Source: an uncultured Duncaniella sp.
GTDB lineage: Bacteria; Bacteroidota; Bacteroidia; Bacteroidales; Muribaculaceae
Assembly (NCBI RefSeq): GCF_910577345.1
Contig: NZ_CAJTMT010000036.1
Location: forward strand, 1 to 16,245
Direction of reading: 5' to 3'
Length of the DNA stretch: 16,245 bases
Shown: one piece after another, positions 1 through 6,878 of the stretch
How the letters are laid out: the number at the start of each line of letters is the position of its first letter
How positions within the stretch are numbered: position 1 is the first letter of the stretch
Position numbers and translations under genes: made by a program
The notes under the pieces: generated by a model
Told to the model about the DNA's origin: nothing
The model's database searches: none
What the model saw: only the letters and a program-made list of their open reading frames with translations

Positions 1-62
1 TGTCCGCAGGACATCGATTTACTCGTAACCCCGTACATCGAGCACAGCGAAGATGTGCGGGG
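1..62. repeat. Left-edge short repeats and hairpins
   Basis: No gene is visible here. Bases 1-23 closely match 88-110 (a direct repeat with about one indel and one mismatch). The first copy forms a small TGTCC-GCA-GGACA hairpin, and the second copy contains the terminator hairpin of the neighbouring operon. Bases 29-39 and 52-62 pair as an 11-bp stem with one G-T wobble. The element is cut by the window edge, so its full extent is unknown. It resembles the short hairpin repeats at the right end of the window in general type, sharing the motif ATGTCCGACA only in part. Confidence 0.4.
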
Positions 63-77
63 ACCCTCCCCTCAAAC

Positions 78-103
78 AAAAAAAAGGTGTCCGACAGGAC
101 ACC
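78..103 (-). terminator. Intrinsic terminator of the TonB-like/radical SAM operon
   Basis: Read on the minus strand, a perfect 7-bp stem GGTGTCC/GGACACC with a 4-base loop (86-103) is followed at once by eight T (the A run at 78-85). It begins 18 bases after the stop codon of the last gene of the operon. This is a textbook Rho-independent terminator. Confidence 0.85.
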
Positions 104-120
104 GATTTACCATCCCCCCC

Positions 121-864
121 TCACCCCTCCTTCCGAGGAGTAAACGTAACCGGAAGAACATACAAACACCTCACAGGCACACCCTTAACCTCCGCAGGCT
201 TAAAATCAGGCAGCATCATGACCACCCTCAAAGCCTCACTATCCAGAATCGCCCCTTTACTGCGAATTATTTCCGGATTACAGACATGCCCCTCCCTATC
301 AATCTCAAACCTCACCACTACTCTCCCCCATACATCTTGTTTAACCATCTCCGGACTATAAACAATATTATCCTTTACAAAATCCAACACAGCCTTATTC
401 CCTCCGGGGAACTCCGGCTTGACATCAGGAACCGTGTAGACACGATTAGTATCTACCTCTTCCTCATAATAATCCACATAATCATCGTAGTATACATTAC
501 TATCAGGGTCCCATTTTGGCCTCGAATCCACAAACAACATACACCTCTTCTTCTTAACCGTATCTACCTCCTGCACAGACGTCTCCGTCACAGCCTCATC
601 CTGCACAGCTACCTTCTTCTCGCAGCATCCCGCCAATCCGACCACTCCTGCCGAGACTCCGGCAAGCACCACAGCCTTACCAAGCAGCCGGCGCGCACGC
701 AACTCATCCTCCAGGTAGCGCACCTCCCCCTCACACTTGGGACAGGTCCCCGCACAGTCCCCTTTGTAACGACATTCCGACGTCACATACTCAATCCCGT
801 TGACCTCTGCGATCCGACGGCGGATTTCTTTCAGAATCTTGCACTTTTCCCTGCCTATTGACAT
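121..864 (-). CDS. TonB-like protein with cysteine-rich N-terminal domain (copy B)
   Basis: A 247-residue membrane protein. Residues 1-59 form a charged, probably cytoplasmic domain with C8 and the cluster C31-x5-C37-x3-C41-x2-C44, which could bind a metal or Fe-S cluster (inference). Residues ~60-79 form one hydrophobic segment preceded by basic residues, fitting N-inside topology. An acidic spacer rich in D, Y and E follows. Residues ~148-247 match the TonB C-terminal domain pattern (YxxP, G-x-V-x-V-x-F, EAL, LPxFxPA, PVxF). Classical TonB has a proline-rich spacer, which is absent here. The start overlaps the end of the radical SAM gene by 10 bases, so translation is probably coupled. It is the last gene of the operon. 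The N-terminal 80 residues are nearly identical to the paralogue at 1538-2314, while the spacer and C-terminus have diverged. The partner receptor and actual cargo are unknown. Confidence 0.8.
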   Translation of the reverse strand: MSIGREKCKILKEIRRRIAEVNGIEYVTSECRYKGDCAGTCPKCEGEVRYLEDELRARRLLGKAVVLAGVSAGVVGLAGCCEKKVAVQDEAVTETSVQEVDTVKKKRCMLFVDSRPKWDPDSNVYYDDYVDYYEEEVDTNRVYTVPDVKPEFPGGNKAVLDFVKDNIVYSPEMVKQDVWGRVVVRFEIDREGHVCNPEIIRSKGAILDSEALRVVMMLPDFKPAEVKGVPVRCLYVLPVTFTPRKEG

Positions 865-884
865 AATCTATCGCGTATTTTATA
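629..884 (-). repeat. 256-bp direct duplication, copy 1
   Basis: This segment matches 2079-2334 at a constant offset of 1450 bases with roughly ten mismatches. It covers the N-terminal coding part of copy B plus the ~20 bases upstream of its ATG. Because the radical SAM gene ends at 855, the duplicated unit also contains the last ~9 codons of that gene. In the other copy the same bases are untranslated leader. Confidence 0.9.
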
Positions 885-1487
885 GTTGAAAAAATCAAAT
901 TGTGAGAACCCGAGCTCACTAAGCCATTTCCGGCTTCGTTCGCGGTCGGTATCAGTATTAAATCCCGCTATAAGCGGAATGCGCACAAGACAGTCTCTCT
1001 GTCTCCCGGCCTCAGCTATCAATCGCAGATTCTCCTCCACACGCAAATTATGCTGACCCGTATAAGCCCGGTAAATCTCCGGATTCATATCCTTTATGTC
1101 AATGACCAGCATATCAATCACCGGCAGAAGAGCCTCAATCTTCTCCCGTGAGACATTGAGCGACGTTTCAAGAGTCAGCCGCCACTCGTCACCGCAAAGC
1201 TCCCGGAACTCCCGGATGAATCCGGGATGCAAGGCCGGTTCACCCCCTCCGAATGCCACCCCGCCACCGGTTGCAATGAAATACAACTCATCGACCACCG
1301 TCTCGGCATAAAGTTCCGCCACAGACATTTCTCTGTATCGTTCCGGATATTCCAAAGTGTGAGGATTAAGGCAATACCTACACCTCAACGGACATCCGTG
1401 GAAAACCACAAGCGTCGTCACCCCATCACCATCCGTACCCAGACGGTGACGCGAAACACCCGTAATCCTTGCAAATTCATTTTCCAT
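855..1487 (-). CDS. PflA-like radical SAM enzyme, short form
   Basis: A 210-residue radical SAM protein. CPLRCRYC near residue 32 supplies the C-x3-C-x2-C ligands of the [4Fe-4S] cluster that cleaves S-adenosylmethionine. FGGGEPALHPGF is the GGE-type SAM-binding motif. MLVIDIKDMNPEIYRAYTG and VRIPLIAGFN follow the layout of pyruvate formate-lyase activase and other glycyl-radical enzyme activases. The N-terminal GTDGDGVTTLVVFHGCPLRC also fits this group. It lacks the extra ferredoxin-like domain of many activases and is shorter than PflA (about 245 residues). Its C-terminal residues KIRDRLCQ lie inside the 256-bp duplication, so the C-terminus may have been replaced. No glycyl-radical enzyme is in the window. 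It sits 50 bases after copy A and overlaps copy B, so its substrate could be one of these proteins (inference). The family call is firm; the function is not. Confidence 0.85.
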   Translation of the reverse strand: MENEFARITGVSRHRLGTDGDGVTTLVVFHGCPLRCRYCLNPHTLEYPERYREMSVAELYAETVVDELYFIATGGGVAFGGGEPALHPGFIREFRELCGDEWRLTLETSLNVSREKIEALLPVIDMLVIDIKDMNPEIYRAYTGQHNLRVEENLRLIAEAGRQRDCLVRIPLIAGFNTDTDRERSRKWLSELGFSQFDFFNYKIRDRLCQ

Positions 1488-1537
1488 GAGTAGAGAGGAA
1501 TTGATTCAAATTATAGACATGATGGGAATTTTTTCAT

Positions 1538-2314
1538 CTAAACGCCCTTACCCTCAACCTCCGTCTTTTCATCTTTCGGCAATCTGAATCTCACCGGAAC
1601 AGTGAACCATGACTTCACCTTCACTCCCTTATATTTTGCCGGTATGAATTTCGGCAAAGTCTTCACCAATCTGAGAGCCTCCTCTTCCAACAAAGGGTTC
1701 GCATGTCGGATTATTTTAAACCCACTATGGTTCCCTAAAGTATCTACCACGAATTGACATACCACCACACCCTCTATCCGATCGTCCAATGCCTGCTTGG
1801 GATAACGCATATTTTGGCTTAAAAACTTTGTTAGCCCATCATTTCCTTCGGGATATCTCGCACTCTCTGTCACAACAGTATACACGACATCCGGATCAGG
1901 TTCAAAATCATTATTATCTATTATTACCTCCTCACCGGGATGTTCTATAATAACCTCCCCTCTTTGTGTTTTAACTGAATCTCCACTCGGGCGGTTCGAT
2001 TGATAAACAGCAGGCATGGCCAATTCCTTATCACTACGCAATTCGGGACCAACATTAGCCGATAAGTTTTCTGCACCTCCCGCCAGTCCGACCACTCCTG
2101 CCGAGACTCCGGCAAGCATCACAGCCTTACCAAGCAGCCGGCGCGCACGCAACTCAGCCTCCAGATAGCGCACCTCCGCCTCACACTTGGGACAGGTTCC
2201 GGCACAGTCCCCTTTGTAACGACATTCCGACGTCACATACTCAATCCCGTTGACCTCTGCAATCCGACGGCGGATTTCTTTCAGAATCCTACACTTTTCC
2301 CTGCCTATTGACAT
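1538..2314 (-). CDS. TonB-like protein with cysteine-rich N-terminal domain (copy A)
   Basis: A 258-residue protein and the first gene of the operon, about 80 bases behind the predicted transcription start. The N-terminal domain carries C8 and C31-x5-C37-x3-C41-x2-C44. A hydrophobic stretch at ~60-79 should cross the inner membrane. An acidic, low-complexity spacer follows. From ~160 to 250 lies a TonB C-terminal domain, better preserved than in copy B: RYPKQALDDRIEGVVVCQF, then PLLEEEALRLVKTLPKF and VPVRF. The TonB domain normally contacts TonB boxes of outer-membrane receptors or acts as a periplasmic protein-protein module. Whether this protein transduces energy is unknown; no ExbB/ExbD is nearby. 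The N-terminal domain and its DNA are almost identical to copy B, whereas the rest is only distantly similar, which suggests recent duplication or gene conversion of the 5' end. Confidence 0.82.
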   Translation of the reverse strand: MSIGREKCRILKEIRRRIAEVNGIEYVTSECRYKGDCAGTCPKCEAEVRYLEAELRARRLLGKAVMLAGVSAGVVGLAGGAENLSANVGPELRSDKELAMPAVYQSNRPSGDSVKTQRGEVIIEHPGEEVIIDNNDFEPDPDVVYTVVTESARYPEGNDGLTKFLSQNMRYPKQALDDRIEGVVVCQFVVDTLGNHSGFKIIRHANPLLEEEALRLVKTLPKFIPAKYKGVKVKSWFTVPVRFRLPKDEKTEVEGKGV

Positions 2315-2334
2315 AATCTATCGCGTATTTTATA
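2079..2334 (-). repeat. 256-bp direct duplication, copy 2
   Basis: Partner of 629-884 at an offset of 1450, about 96% identical by eye. It covers the first ~78 codons of copy A and 20 bases of its leader. Similarity stops abruptly on both sides: beyond codon ~79 the proteins diverge, and beyond the shared leader the upstream DNA is unrelated. Confidence 0.9.
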
Positions 2335-2401
2335 AAATTGCAAAAAGAGCATTAGCTCGCACTCCAACATCTGTAGTGGAATACTGCATAATCGCCATTC
2401 G

Positions 2402-2432
2402 CAAATATAGCCATAATTTCCCACAATATCAA
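2402..2432 (-). promoter_or_regulatory. Promoter of the TonB-like/radical SAM operon
   Basis: On the minus strand, TTG at 2430-2432 is followed after 20 bases by TATATTTG at 2402-2409. This matches the Bacteroidota primary sigma factor consensus (TTTG near -33, TAnnTTTG near -7). Transcription would start near 2395, giving an ~80-base leader before the ATG at 2314. Confidence 0.75.
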
Positions 2433-2468
2433 TCCATTATCACGAATAAATCCGCTTCTCCCGACAGG

Positions 2469-2595
2469 GCGACGGAGGGCGGACTCGCATTATAGAAATC
2501 CGTGTCAGGCGGGCGCAGAGTATACGCGACATTATAGAAATCCGTGTCAGGCGGACGAAGGGCGGACACGACATTATTCCAACCCGTATCAGTCG
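2469..2595. repeat. 42-bp tandem repeat after folK
   Basis: Units start at 2488, 2530 and 2572, each opening with CATTAT and containing CCGTxTCAG. A partial unit lies at 2469-2487. The period is exactly 42 bases. The last partial unit runs into the folK stop codon at 2589-2591. There are no unique spacers, so this is not a CRISPR array. No clear folK terminator was seen here. Confidence 0.8.
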
Positions 2596-3332
2596 CATGA
2601 ATGTTTCCATTGCGGGTCGAGTTGCTTCAAGGGGATCATTACAAAATCCCGCAGGAGCATACGCGGATGGGGAAGCGACAGTTCGGGGGTTTCCACAATC
2701 CAGTCGTTGATGGCTATGAGGTCGATGTCGATGGCGCGGTCAATGTATGCTCCCGTTGCGTCGCGGTGAGGCGACGGGTCAATCGATGCCTGCACTCGCT
2801 GGAGGCTATGGAGTACATCCACAGCAAATTTCTCCTTCATTTTTTGCGATATGTCGGCTACATCGTCCACAAGCTCGGATTCAATCCGGCTGGCATTGTA
2901 GGGACGCGCTGTAGCGCGTATGCCGGATGAAATACAATCAGAATCCGCTACATTCTCTGATACCGTATCTGAATCGGGTTTTATACCATTTTCATCACTA
3001 TTCCGTCTGGCATACGCGCTACAGCGCGTCCCTACAACCGTGCCCGGATTGCCGTCCGGACGCATGTGCATACCAATGTTCAGCGCTGCCTTGTCGTCTG
3101 GACATACAGGCATACCAATATTCAGGGCCGGATTGCTGTCCAGACGTACGAGCATACCAATGTTCAGGAATGGATTGGGGGAATCGAAGCCCCACGGCGG
3201 GGTCTCGATAATATCGGAACGGCGGATTTCAACAGCATCCGGAAATATCGACGACACGGCTACCACCGCCCGTTCAATCAGCGCTTCACGGTCACCGCTA
3301 TTCGAGCCTATGTTTATATGTATATCTATCAT
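2589..3332 (-). CDS. folK: HPPK (folate synthesis) with ~100-residue in-frame insertion
   Basis: 2-Amino-4-hydroxy-6-hydroxymethyldihydropteridine pyrophosphokinase transfers pyrophosphate from ATP to the pterin in folate synthesis. The N-terminal part shows INIGSNSGDR (~7-15), ETPPWGFDSPNPFLN (~43-57) and the following strand. The C-terminal part shows DRAIDIDLIAIND, with the two Mg-binding Asp of the HPPK signature, and LPHPRMLLRDFVMIPL. The protein is 247 residues against about 130-170 usual. The excess, ~residues 68-169, lies between the FLNIGML strand and the VDVLHSLQRV helix. It contains three LNIGM units from a 42-bp tandem repeat and two inverted palindromic repeat copies. The frame stays open and the catalytic residues are kept, so the enzyme could be active with a surface loop (inference). 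The ATG at 3332 was chosen over an upstream one at 3365 because family alignment starts at MIDIHINIGSN. Confidence 0.88.
   Translation of the reverse strand: MIDIHINIGSNSGDREALIERAVVAVSSIFPDAVEIRRSDIIETPPWGFDSPNPFLNIGMLVRLDSNPALNIGMPVCPDDKAALNIGMHMRPDGNPGTVVGTRCSAYARRNSDENGIKPDSDTVSENVADSDCISSGIRATARPYNASRIESELVDDVADISQKMKEKFAVDVLHSLQRVQASIDPSPHRDATGAYIDRAIDIDLIAINDWIVETPELSLPHPRMLLRDFVMIPLKQLDPQWKHSCD
2897..2924 (+). repeat. 28-bp palindromic repeat, copy 1 (inside folK)
   Basis: One of three identical 28-bp copies in the window (also 3009-3036 inverted, and 15755-15782). The core ACGCGCTGTAGCGCGT is a 7-bp perfect stem with a 2-base loop, flanked by TGTAGGG and ATGCC. It is REP-like. Here it is translated within folK as part of IRATARPYN. 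Confidence 0.9.
3009..3036 (-). repeat. 28-bp palindromic repeat, copy 2 (inside folK, inverted)
   Basis: Exact reverse complement of 2897-2924, 84 bases away, so the two form a large inverted pair within folK. In the folK frame it reads VVGTRCSAYA. Neither orientation introduces a stop codon. Confidence 0.9.
3043..3180. repeat. 42-bp tandem repeat within folK
   Basis: Units begin at 3069, 3111 and 3153 with CATACCAATxTTCAG, and a partial unit precedes at 3043-3068. The 42-bp period is 14 codons and keeps the frame, giving repeated LNIGM-x-V/M-x-P/L-D motifs in HPPK. Only the unit nearest 3180 corresponds to the normal family sequence (PFLNIGML), so the others look like duplications of real folK sequence. 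Confidence 0.85.
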
Positions 3333-3402
3333 CTCTACTAAAAATGAATCAAAGAAGAGGTACAAAAAAAGTGATACAAAAGAACAAAATAGACAAAAGC
3401 AA

Positions 3403-3410
3403 CAAAAGTA
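3403..3410 (-). promoter_or_regulatory. Possible folK promoter (-7 element)
   Basis: On the minus strand this reads TACTTTTG, matching TAnnTTTG, about 70 bases before the folK ATG. No good TTG lies 19-21 bases upstream, so the call is weak. It overlaps the edge of the 83-bp tandem duplication. Confidence 0.35.
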
Positions 3411-3572
3411 TAATATACAACAGAGGTATAATTTACTTGAAATTAATCTTCTGTTTCTTCTGACCTTCTGTCTTTATGTACCTTTTAGAAGTATAATCTA
3501 CAACAGAAGCATAATTTACTTGAATTTAATCTTCTGTATCTTCTGACCTTTTGTCTTTATGTACCTTTTTCC
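3407..3572. repeat. 83-bp tandem duplication in the infB-folK spacer
   Basis: Two adjacent units, 3407-3489 and 3490-3572, differ at about six positions. Each ends with a motif reading CTTCTGTxTCTTCTGACCTT then TGTCTTTATGTACCTTTT. The same motif forms each arm of the long palindrome at 10849-10971, so these belong to one dispersed family. No gene is seen in the 260-base spacer between folK and the infB terminator. Confidence 0.85.
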
Positions 3573-3592
3573 AACTGCAAACAGCGAACGCT

Positions 3593-3637
3593 AAATGAAA
3601 AACAAACGGGCAGAAGTCTTTTGTCTCTTCTGCCCGT
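3593..3637 (-). terminator. Terminator of the rimP-nusA-infB operon
   Basis: On the minus strand an 11-bp perfect stem ACGGGCAGAAG/CTTCTGCCCGT (3606-3616 with 3627-3637) encloses a 10-base loop. It is followed by the T-rich tail TTGTTTTTCATTT. It starts 37 bases after the infB stop codon. Confidence 0.85.
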
Positions 3638-3674
3638 CTGTTCTTTTGTATCTTTTCAGTTCATGAATGAAGGC

Positions 3675-6600
3675 TTAGAGGCTCTTCTTAACCTCAACCT
3701 CCTCGTATGCTTCGATAAGGTCGCCTTCCTGAACGTCGTTGTAACCTGCGATGGAGAGACCGCAATCGTAGCCCGAGGTAACCTCCTTGACATCGTCCTT
3801 CATACGCTTGAGCGAACCGAGTTCACCTGTATAGCGGACAATACCGTCGCGGATCAGGCGCACCTTGCAACCACGTTTGATTCGACCCTCACGCACGATA
3901 GTACCGGCGATTGTGCCCACCTTCGAGATGTGGAATGTCTGGAGCACTTCGGCTGTACCGATGACCTCCTCCTTGATTTCCGGAGCAAGCATACCTTCCA
4001 TAGCGTCCTTGACCTCCTCGATGGCCTGATAGATGACAGAGTAGAGGCGGATTTCAACACCGTCACGCTCGGCAGCACGGCGGGCAGCCTGCGAGGGACG
4101 CACCTGGAAACCGATGATGATGGCATCCGAAGCGGCAGCGAGAGTGACGTCGCTCTCCGAGATGGCACCCACAGCCTTGTGGAGCACATTGACCTTAACC
4201 TCTTCGGTCGAAAGCTTGATGAGCGAGTCGGAAAGAGCCTCGATAGAACCGTCAACGTCACCCTTGACGATGATGTTAAGCTCGTGGAAGTTTCCGATGG
4301 CACGGCGGCGGCCGATTTCCTCAAGAGTTGTACGCTTGGCAGTGCGCAGACCGAGTTCGCGCTGAAGCTGCTCACGCTTGGTGGCGATTTCGCGCGCTTC
4401 CTGTTCGGTCTCCATCACGTTGAAGGTATCGCCTGCGGTGGGCGCACCGTTCAGACCAAGGATGAGGGTAGGCTCGGCGGGACCGGCCTCGGTGATGCGC
4501 TGGTTACGTTCGTTGAACATAGCCTTCACACGGCCGAAGTGAGTACCGGCAAGGATGGTGTCGCCGACACGGAGTGTACCGTTCTGGACAAGCACTGTGG
4601 CCACATAACCGCGACCCTTGTCGAGCGACGATTCGATGATTGAACCTGTTGCGCGACGGTTTGGGTTGGCCTTGAGGTCGAGAAGTTCTGCCTCGAGAAG
4701 CACCTTCTCCATGAGTTCCTCAACACCGATACCCTTCTTAGCGGAAATATCCTGCGACTGATACTTGCCACCCCACTCCTCGACGAGATAGTTCATCTGA
4801 GCAAGCTCTTCCTTAATCTTGTCGGGGTTGGCGGCAGGCTTATCAATCTTGTTGATGGCGAAGACGATGGGCACACCGGCAGCCGAGGCATGGTTGATGG
4901 CCTCGATTGTCTGCGGCATGACATTGTCGTCGGCTGCCACGATGATGATACAGAGGTCGGTCACCTTCGCACCACGGGCACGCATTGCGGTAAACGCCTC
5001 GTGGCCCGGAGTATCGAGGAAGGTGATGTGACGGCCATCGGAAAGTTTCACGTTGTAGGCACCGATATGCTGGGTGATACCACCGGCTTCACCGGCGATA
5101 ACGTTGGCGTTGCGGATGTAGTCAAGAAGCGAAGTCTTACCGTGGTCGACGTGACCCATGACAGTCACAATCGGCGGACGGGTGACGAGTTCCTCCTCGC
5201 TGTCCTCCTCCTGATGGATTGCCTCGACCACTTCAGCCGACACATATTCAGTCTGGTAGCCGAATTCCTCAGCCACAATATTGATGGTCTCGGCATCAAG
5301 ACGCTGGTTGATTGAAACCATCACGCCGAGATTCATACATGTTGCGATTACATTGTTGATGGGCACATCCATCATGATGGCAAGGTCGTTGGCAGTCACA
5401 AACTCGGTGAGCTTAAGCACCTTGCTCTCTGCTGCTGCCTCAGCGGCCGCCTCATGCGCACGGTTGGCGATAGCCTCGCGCTTCTCCTTGCGCCACTTGG
5501 CACCCTTCTTCTGACCCTTGTCCTTGGAAGTGAGGCGGGCGAGGGTTTCGCGTACCTGCTTCTGTACGTCCTCCTCGTTGACCTCGGTGTGGACAGGACG
5601 CTTGTTGCGGTCGCGGTTACGTCCGCCACGCTCGCGGTCGCCACGGCCACCGCCGTTGTTACCGCCATTACCACCACCGTGGTTATTGTTGCCACCTTTG
5701 CCGTGGTTGTTGCCACCACCGTTGTTGCCATTGTTACCGCTGCCTTCACCGCCGCCCTGATTGACGGTCTTCTCGATGTCGACCTTACCGCCGATGCGGC
5801 GACGCTTCTTGCGGTCGCCACTCTGAGCAGAATTGGCTGCGCCGTTCTGGCCGCCACGGTTCATGCGCTCATTGCGACGTTCCTCCTTCGATTTCTTCTT
5901 CGGACGGGTTGACTGATTGAGGGCTGAAAGGTCGATATGACCGACAACCTTCGGAGCCACTACCTGTGCATCAGACTGATAGCGGAACACTTCATCCTCC
6001 TGCTTGGGAGCTGCGGGTGCGGCCTCGGCTTTCGGAGTTTCGGGTTTGGGTGTCTCTTTCACGGGTGCGGGTTTAGGCTGAGCCTTGGGGGCTTCAGGTT
6101 TCTGTGCGGGTTTTGCCTCTGCTTTGGGTGCAGGCTTGGGAGCCGGGGCAGGTTTCGGGGCCTCGGTCTTGGGTGTTTCCTTCACGGGAGTCGGTGCGGC
6201 CTTCGGAGCCTCCGGTTTCACCTCTGCCTTGGGAGCCTCAGGCTTCACTTCAGCCTTCGGAGCTTCAGCTTTGGGGGCCTCGGCAGGCTTGGGAGCCTCA
6301 GTCTTCGGAGCTTCCTTCACGGGAGCCGGTGCAGCCTTGGGAGCCTCCGGTTTCACCTCTGCCTTGGGAGCTTCCGGCTTTGGAGTCTCCTTCACAGGAG
6401 CGGGAGCCGGTTTCGGCTCGGGCTTGGCTTCTACCTTGGGGGCAGGGGCCGGAATGGGATTATTATTTTTGTCAAGCGAGATTGTGCCGACCACCTTCGG
6501 GCCTTGGATGTGGGGAGTGCCCTTCGACACCGTGTCGGAGGGGGCTGACGGAGCAACCGGAGCTGACGGAGCAGCCGGAGTTGACGCGTTTTTTTCTTTT

Positions 6601-6809
6601 TCTTTCTCCTGACGGATACGGTCGATGCGTTCGCGCTCCTTGCGGTCGGGCTGGAAAGCCTGGACAAGGATATCGTAGGCGCTCTCATCCAGACGGGTGT
6701 TAGGATTCGAGGCATCAATTGAGATACCCTTCTTGTTCAACTGGTCAGCCAATGACTGGATGGTGACGTTGAACTCTCTGGCGGCTTGACTGATTTTTAT
6801 TCTCGGCAT
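3675..6809 (-). CDS. infB: Translation initiation factor IF-2
   Basis: IF-2 is a GTPase that brings initiator fMet-tRNA to the 30S subunit and promotes 50S joining. The 1044-residue protein opens with an IF2-N-type helix domain (MPRIKISQAAREFNVTIQSLADQL). A long K/P/A/E-rich repetitive linker (~122-275) follows, then a Gly/Asn/Arg-rich tract (~350-405) and a second IF2-N domain (~463-520, VLKLTEFVTANDLAIMMDVP). The G domain starts at ~547 with G1 GHVDHGKT at 552-559, G3 DTPGH and G4 NKID, ending in an SA-type G5. Domains II-IV are complete to the C-terminus. It is much longer than E. coli IF-2 (890) because of the linker. It is the last gene of the operon, 69 bases after nusA, and is followed by an intrinsic terminator. 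Confidence 0.98.
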   Translation of the reverse strand: MPRIKISQAAREFNVTIQSLADQLNKKGISIDASNPNTRLDESAYDILVQAFQPDRKERERIDRIRQEKEKEKNASTPAAPSAPVAPSAPSDTVSKGTPHIQGPKVVGTISLDKNNNPIPAPAPKVEAKPEPKPAPAPVKETPKPEAPKAEVKPEAPKAAPAPVKEAPKTEAPKPAEAPKAEAPKAEVKPEAPKAEVKPEAPKAAPTPVKETPKTEAPKPAPAPKPAPKAEAKPAQKPEAPKAQPKPAPVKETPKPETPKAEAAPAAPKQEDEVFRYQSDAQVVAPKVVGHIDLSALNQSTRPKKKSKEERRNERMNRGGQNGAANSAQSGDRKKRRRIGGKVDIEKTVNQGGGEGSGNNGNNGGGNNHGKGGNNNHGGGNGGNNGGGRGDRERGGRNRDRNKRPVHTEVNEEDVQKQVRETLARLTSKDKGQKKGAKWRKEKREAIANRAHEAAAEAAAESKVLKLTEFVTANDLAIMMDVPINNVIATCMNLGVMVSINQRLDAETINIVAEEFGYQTEYVSAEVVEAIHQEEDSEEELVTRPPIVTVMGHVDHGKTSLLDYIRNANVIAGEAGGITQHIGAYNVKLSDGRHITFLDTPGHEAFTAMRARGAKVTDLCIIIVAADDNVMPQTIEAINHASAAGVPIVFAINKIDKPAANPDKIKEELAQMNYLVEEWGGKYQSQDISAKKGIGVEELMEKVLLEAELLDLKANPNRRATGSIIESSLDKGRGYVATVLVQNGTLRVGDTILAGTHFGRVKAMFNERNQRITEAGPAEPTLILGLNGAPTAGDTFNVMETEQEAREIATKREQLQRELGLRTAKRTTLEEIGRRRAIGNFHELNIIVKGDVDGSIEALSDSLIKLSTEEVKVNVLHKAVGAISESDVTLAAASDAIIIGFQVRPSQAARRAAERDGVEIRLYSVIYQAIEEVKDAMEGMLAPEIKEEVIGTAEVLQTFHISKVGTIAGTIVREGRIKRGCKVRLIRDGIVRYTGELGSLKRMKDDVKEVTSGYDCGLSIAGYNDVQEGDLIEAYEEVEVKKSL

Positions 6810-6878
6810 ATATTGCTTTGTGGTAATGTTTTAATTGGTTAAGAGGTGAGAGGGAGAAGGTATGCGGAAAAGCTCACA

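Noticed and set aside
610..640. Lipobox-like LAGC in copy B (a lipoprotein signal)
   Set aside because: It lies at residue ~80 after a long charged cytoplasmic-type domain, and copy A lacks the cysteine, so a signal peptide is unlikely.
2469..3180. Possible CRISPR arrays
   Set aside because: The repeats are back-to-back 42-bp units without unique spacers, and no cas genes are present.
2589..3332. folK as a pseudogene disrupted by repeats
   Set aside because: The frame is uninterrupted, the insert is a multiple of three, and the signature residues on both sides are kept.
3621..4643. Long plus-strand reading frame (340 codons) opposite infB
   Set aside because: It lies antisense to well-conserved IF-2 coding sequence and has no family pattern; it arises from codon bias of the real gene.
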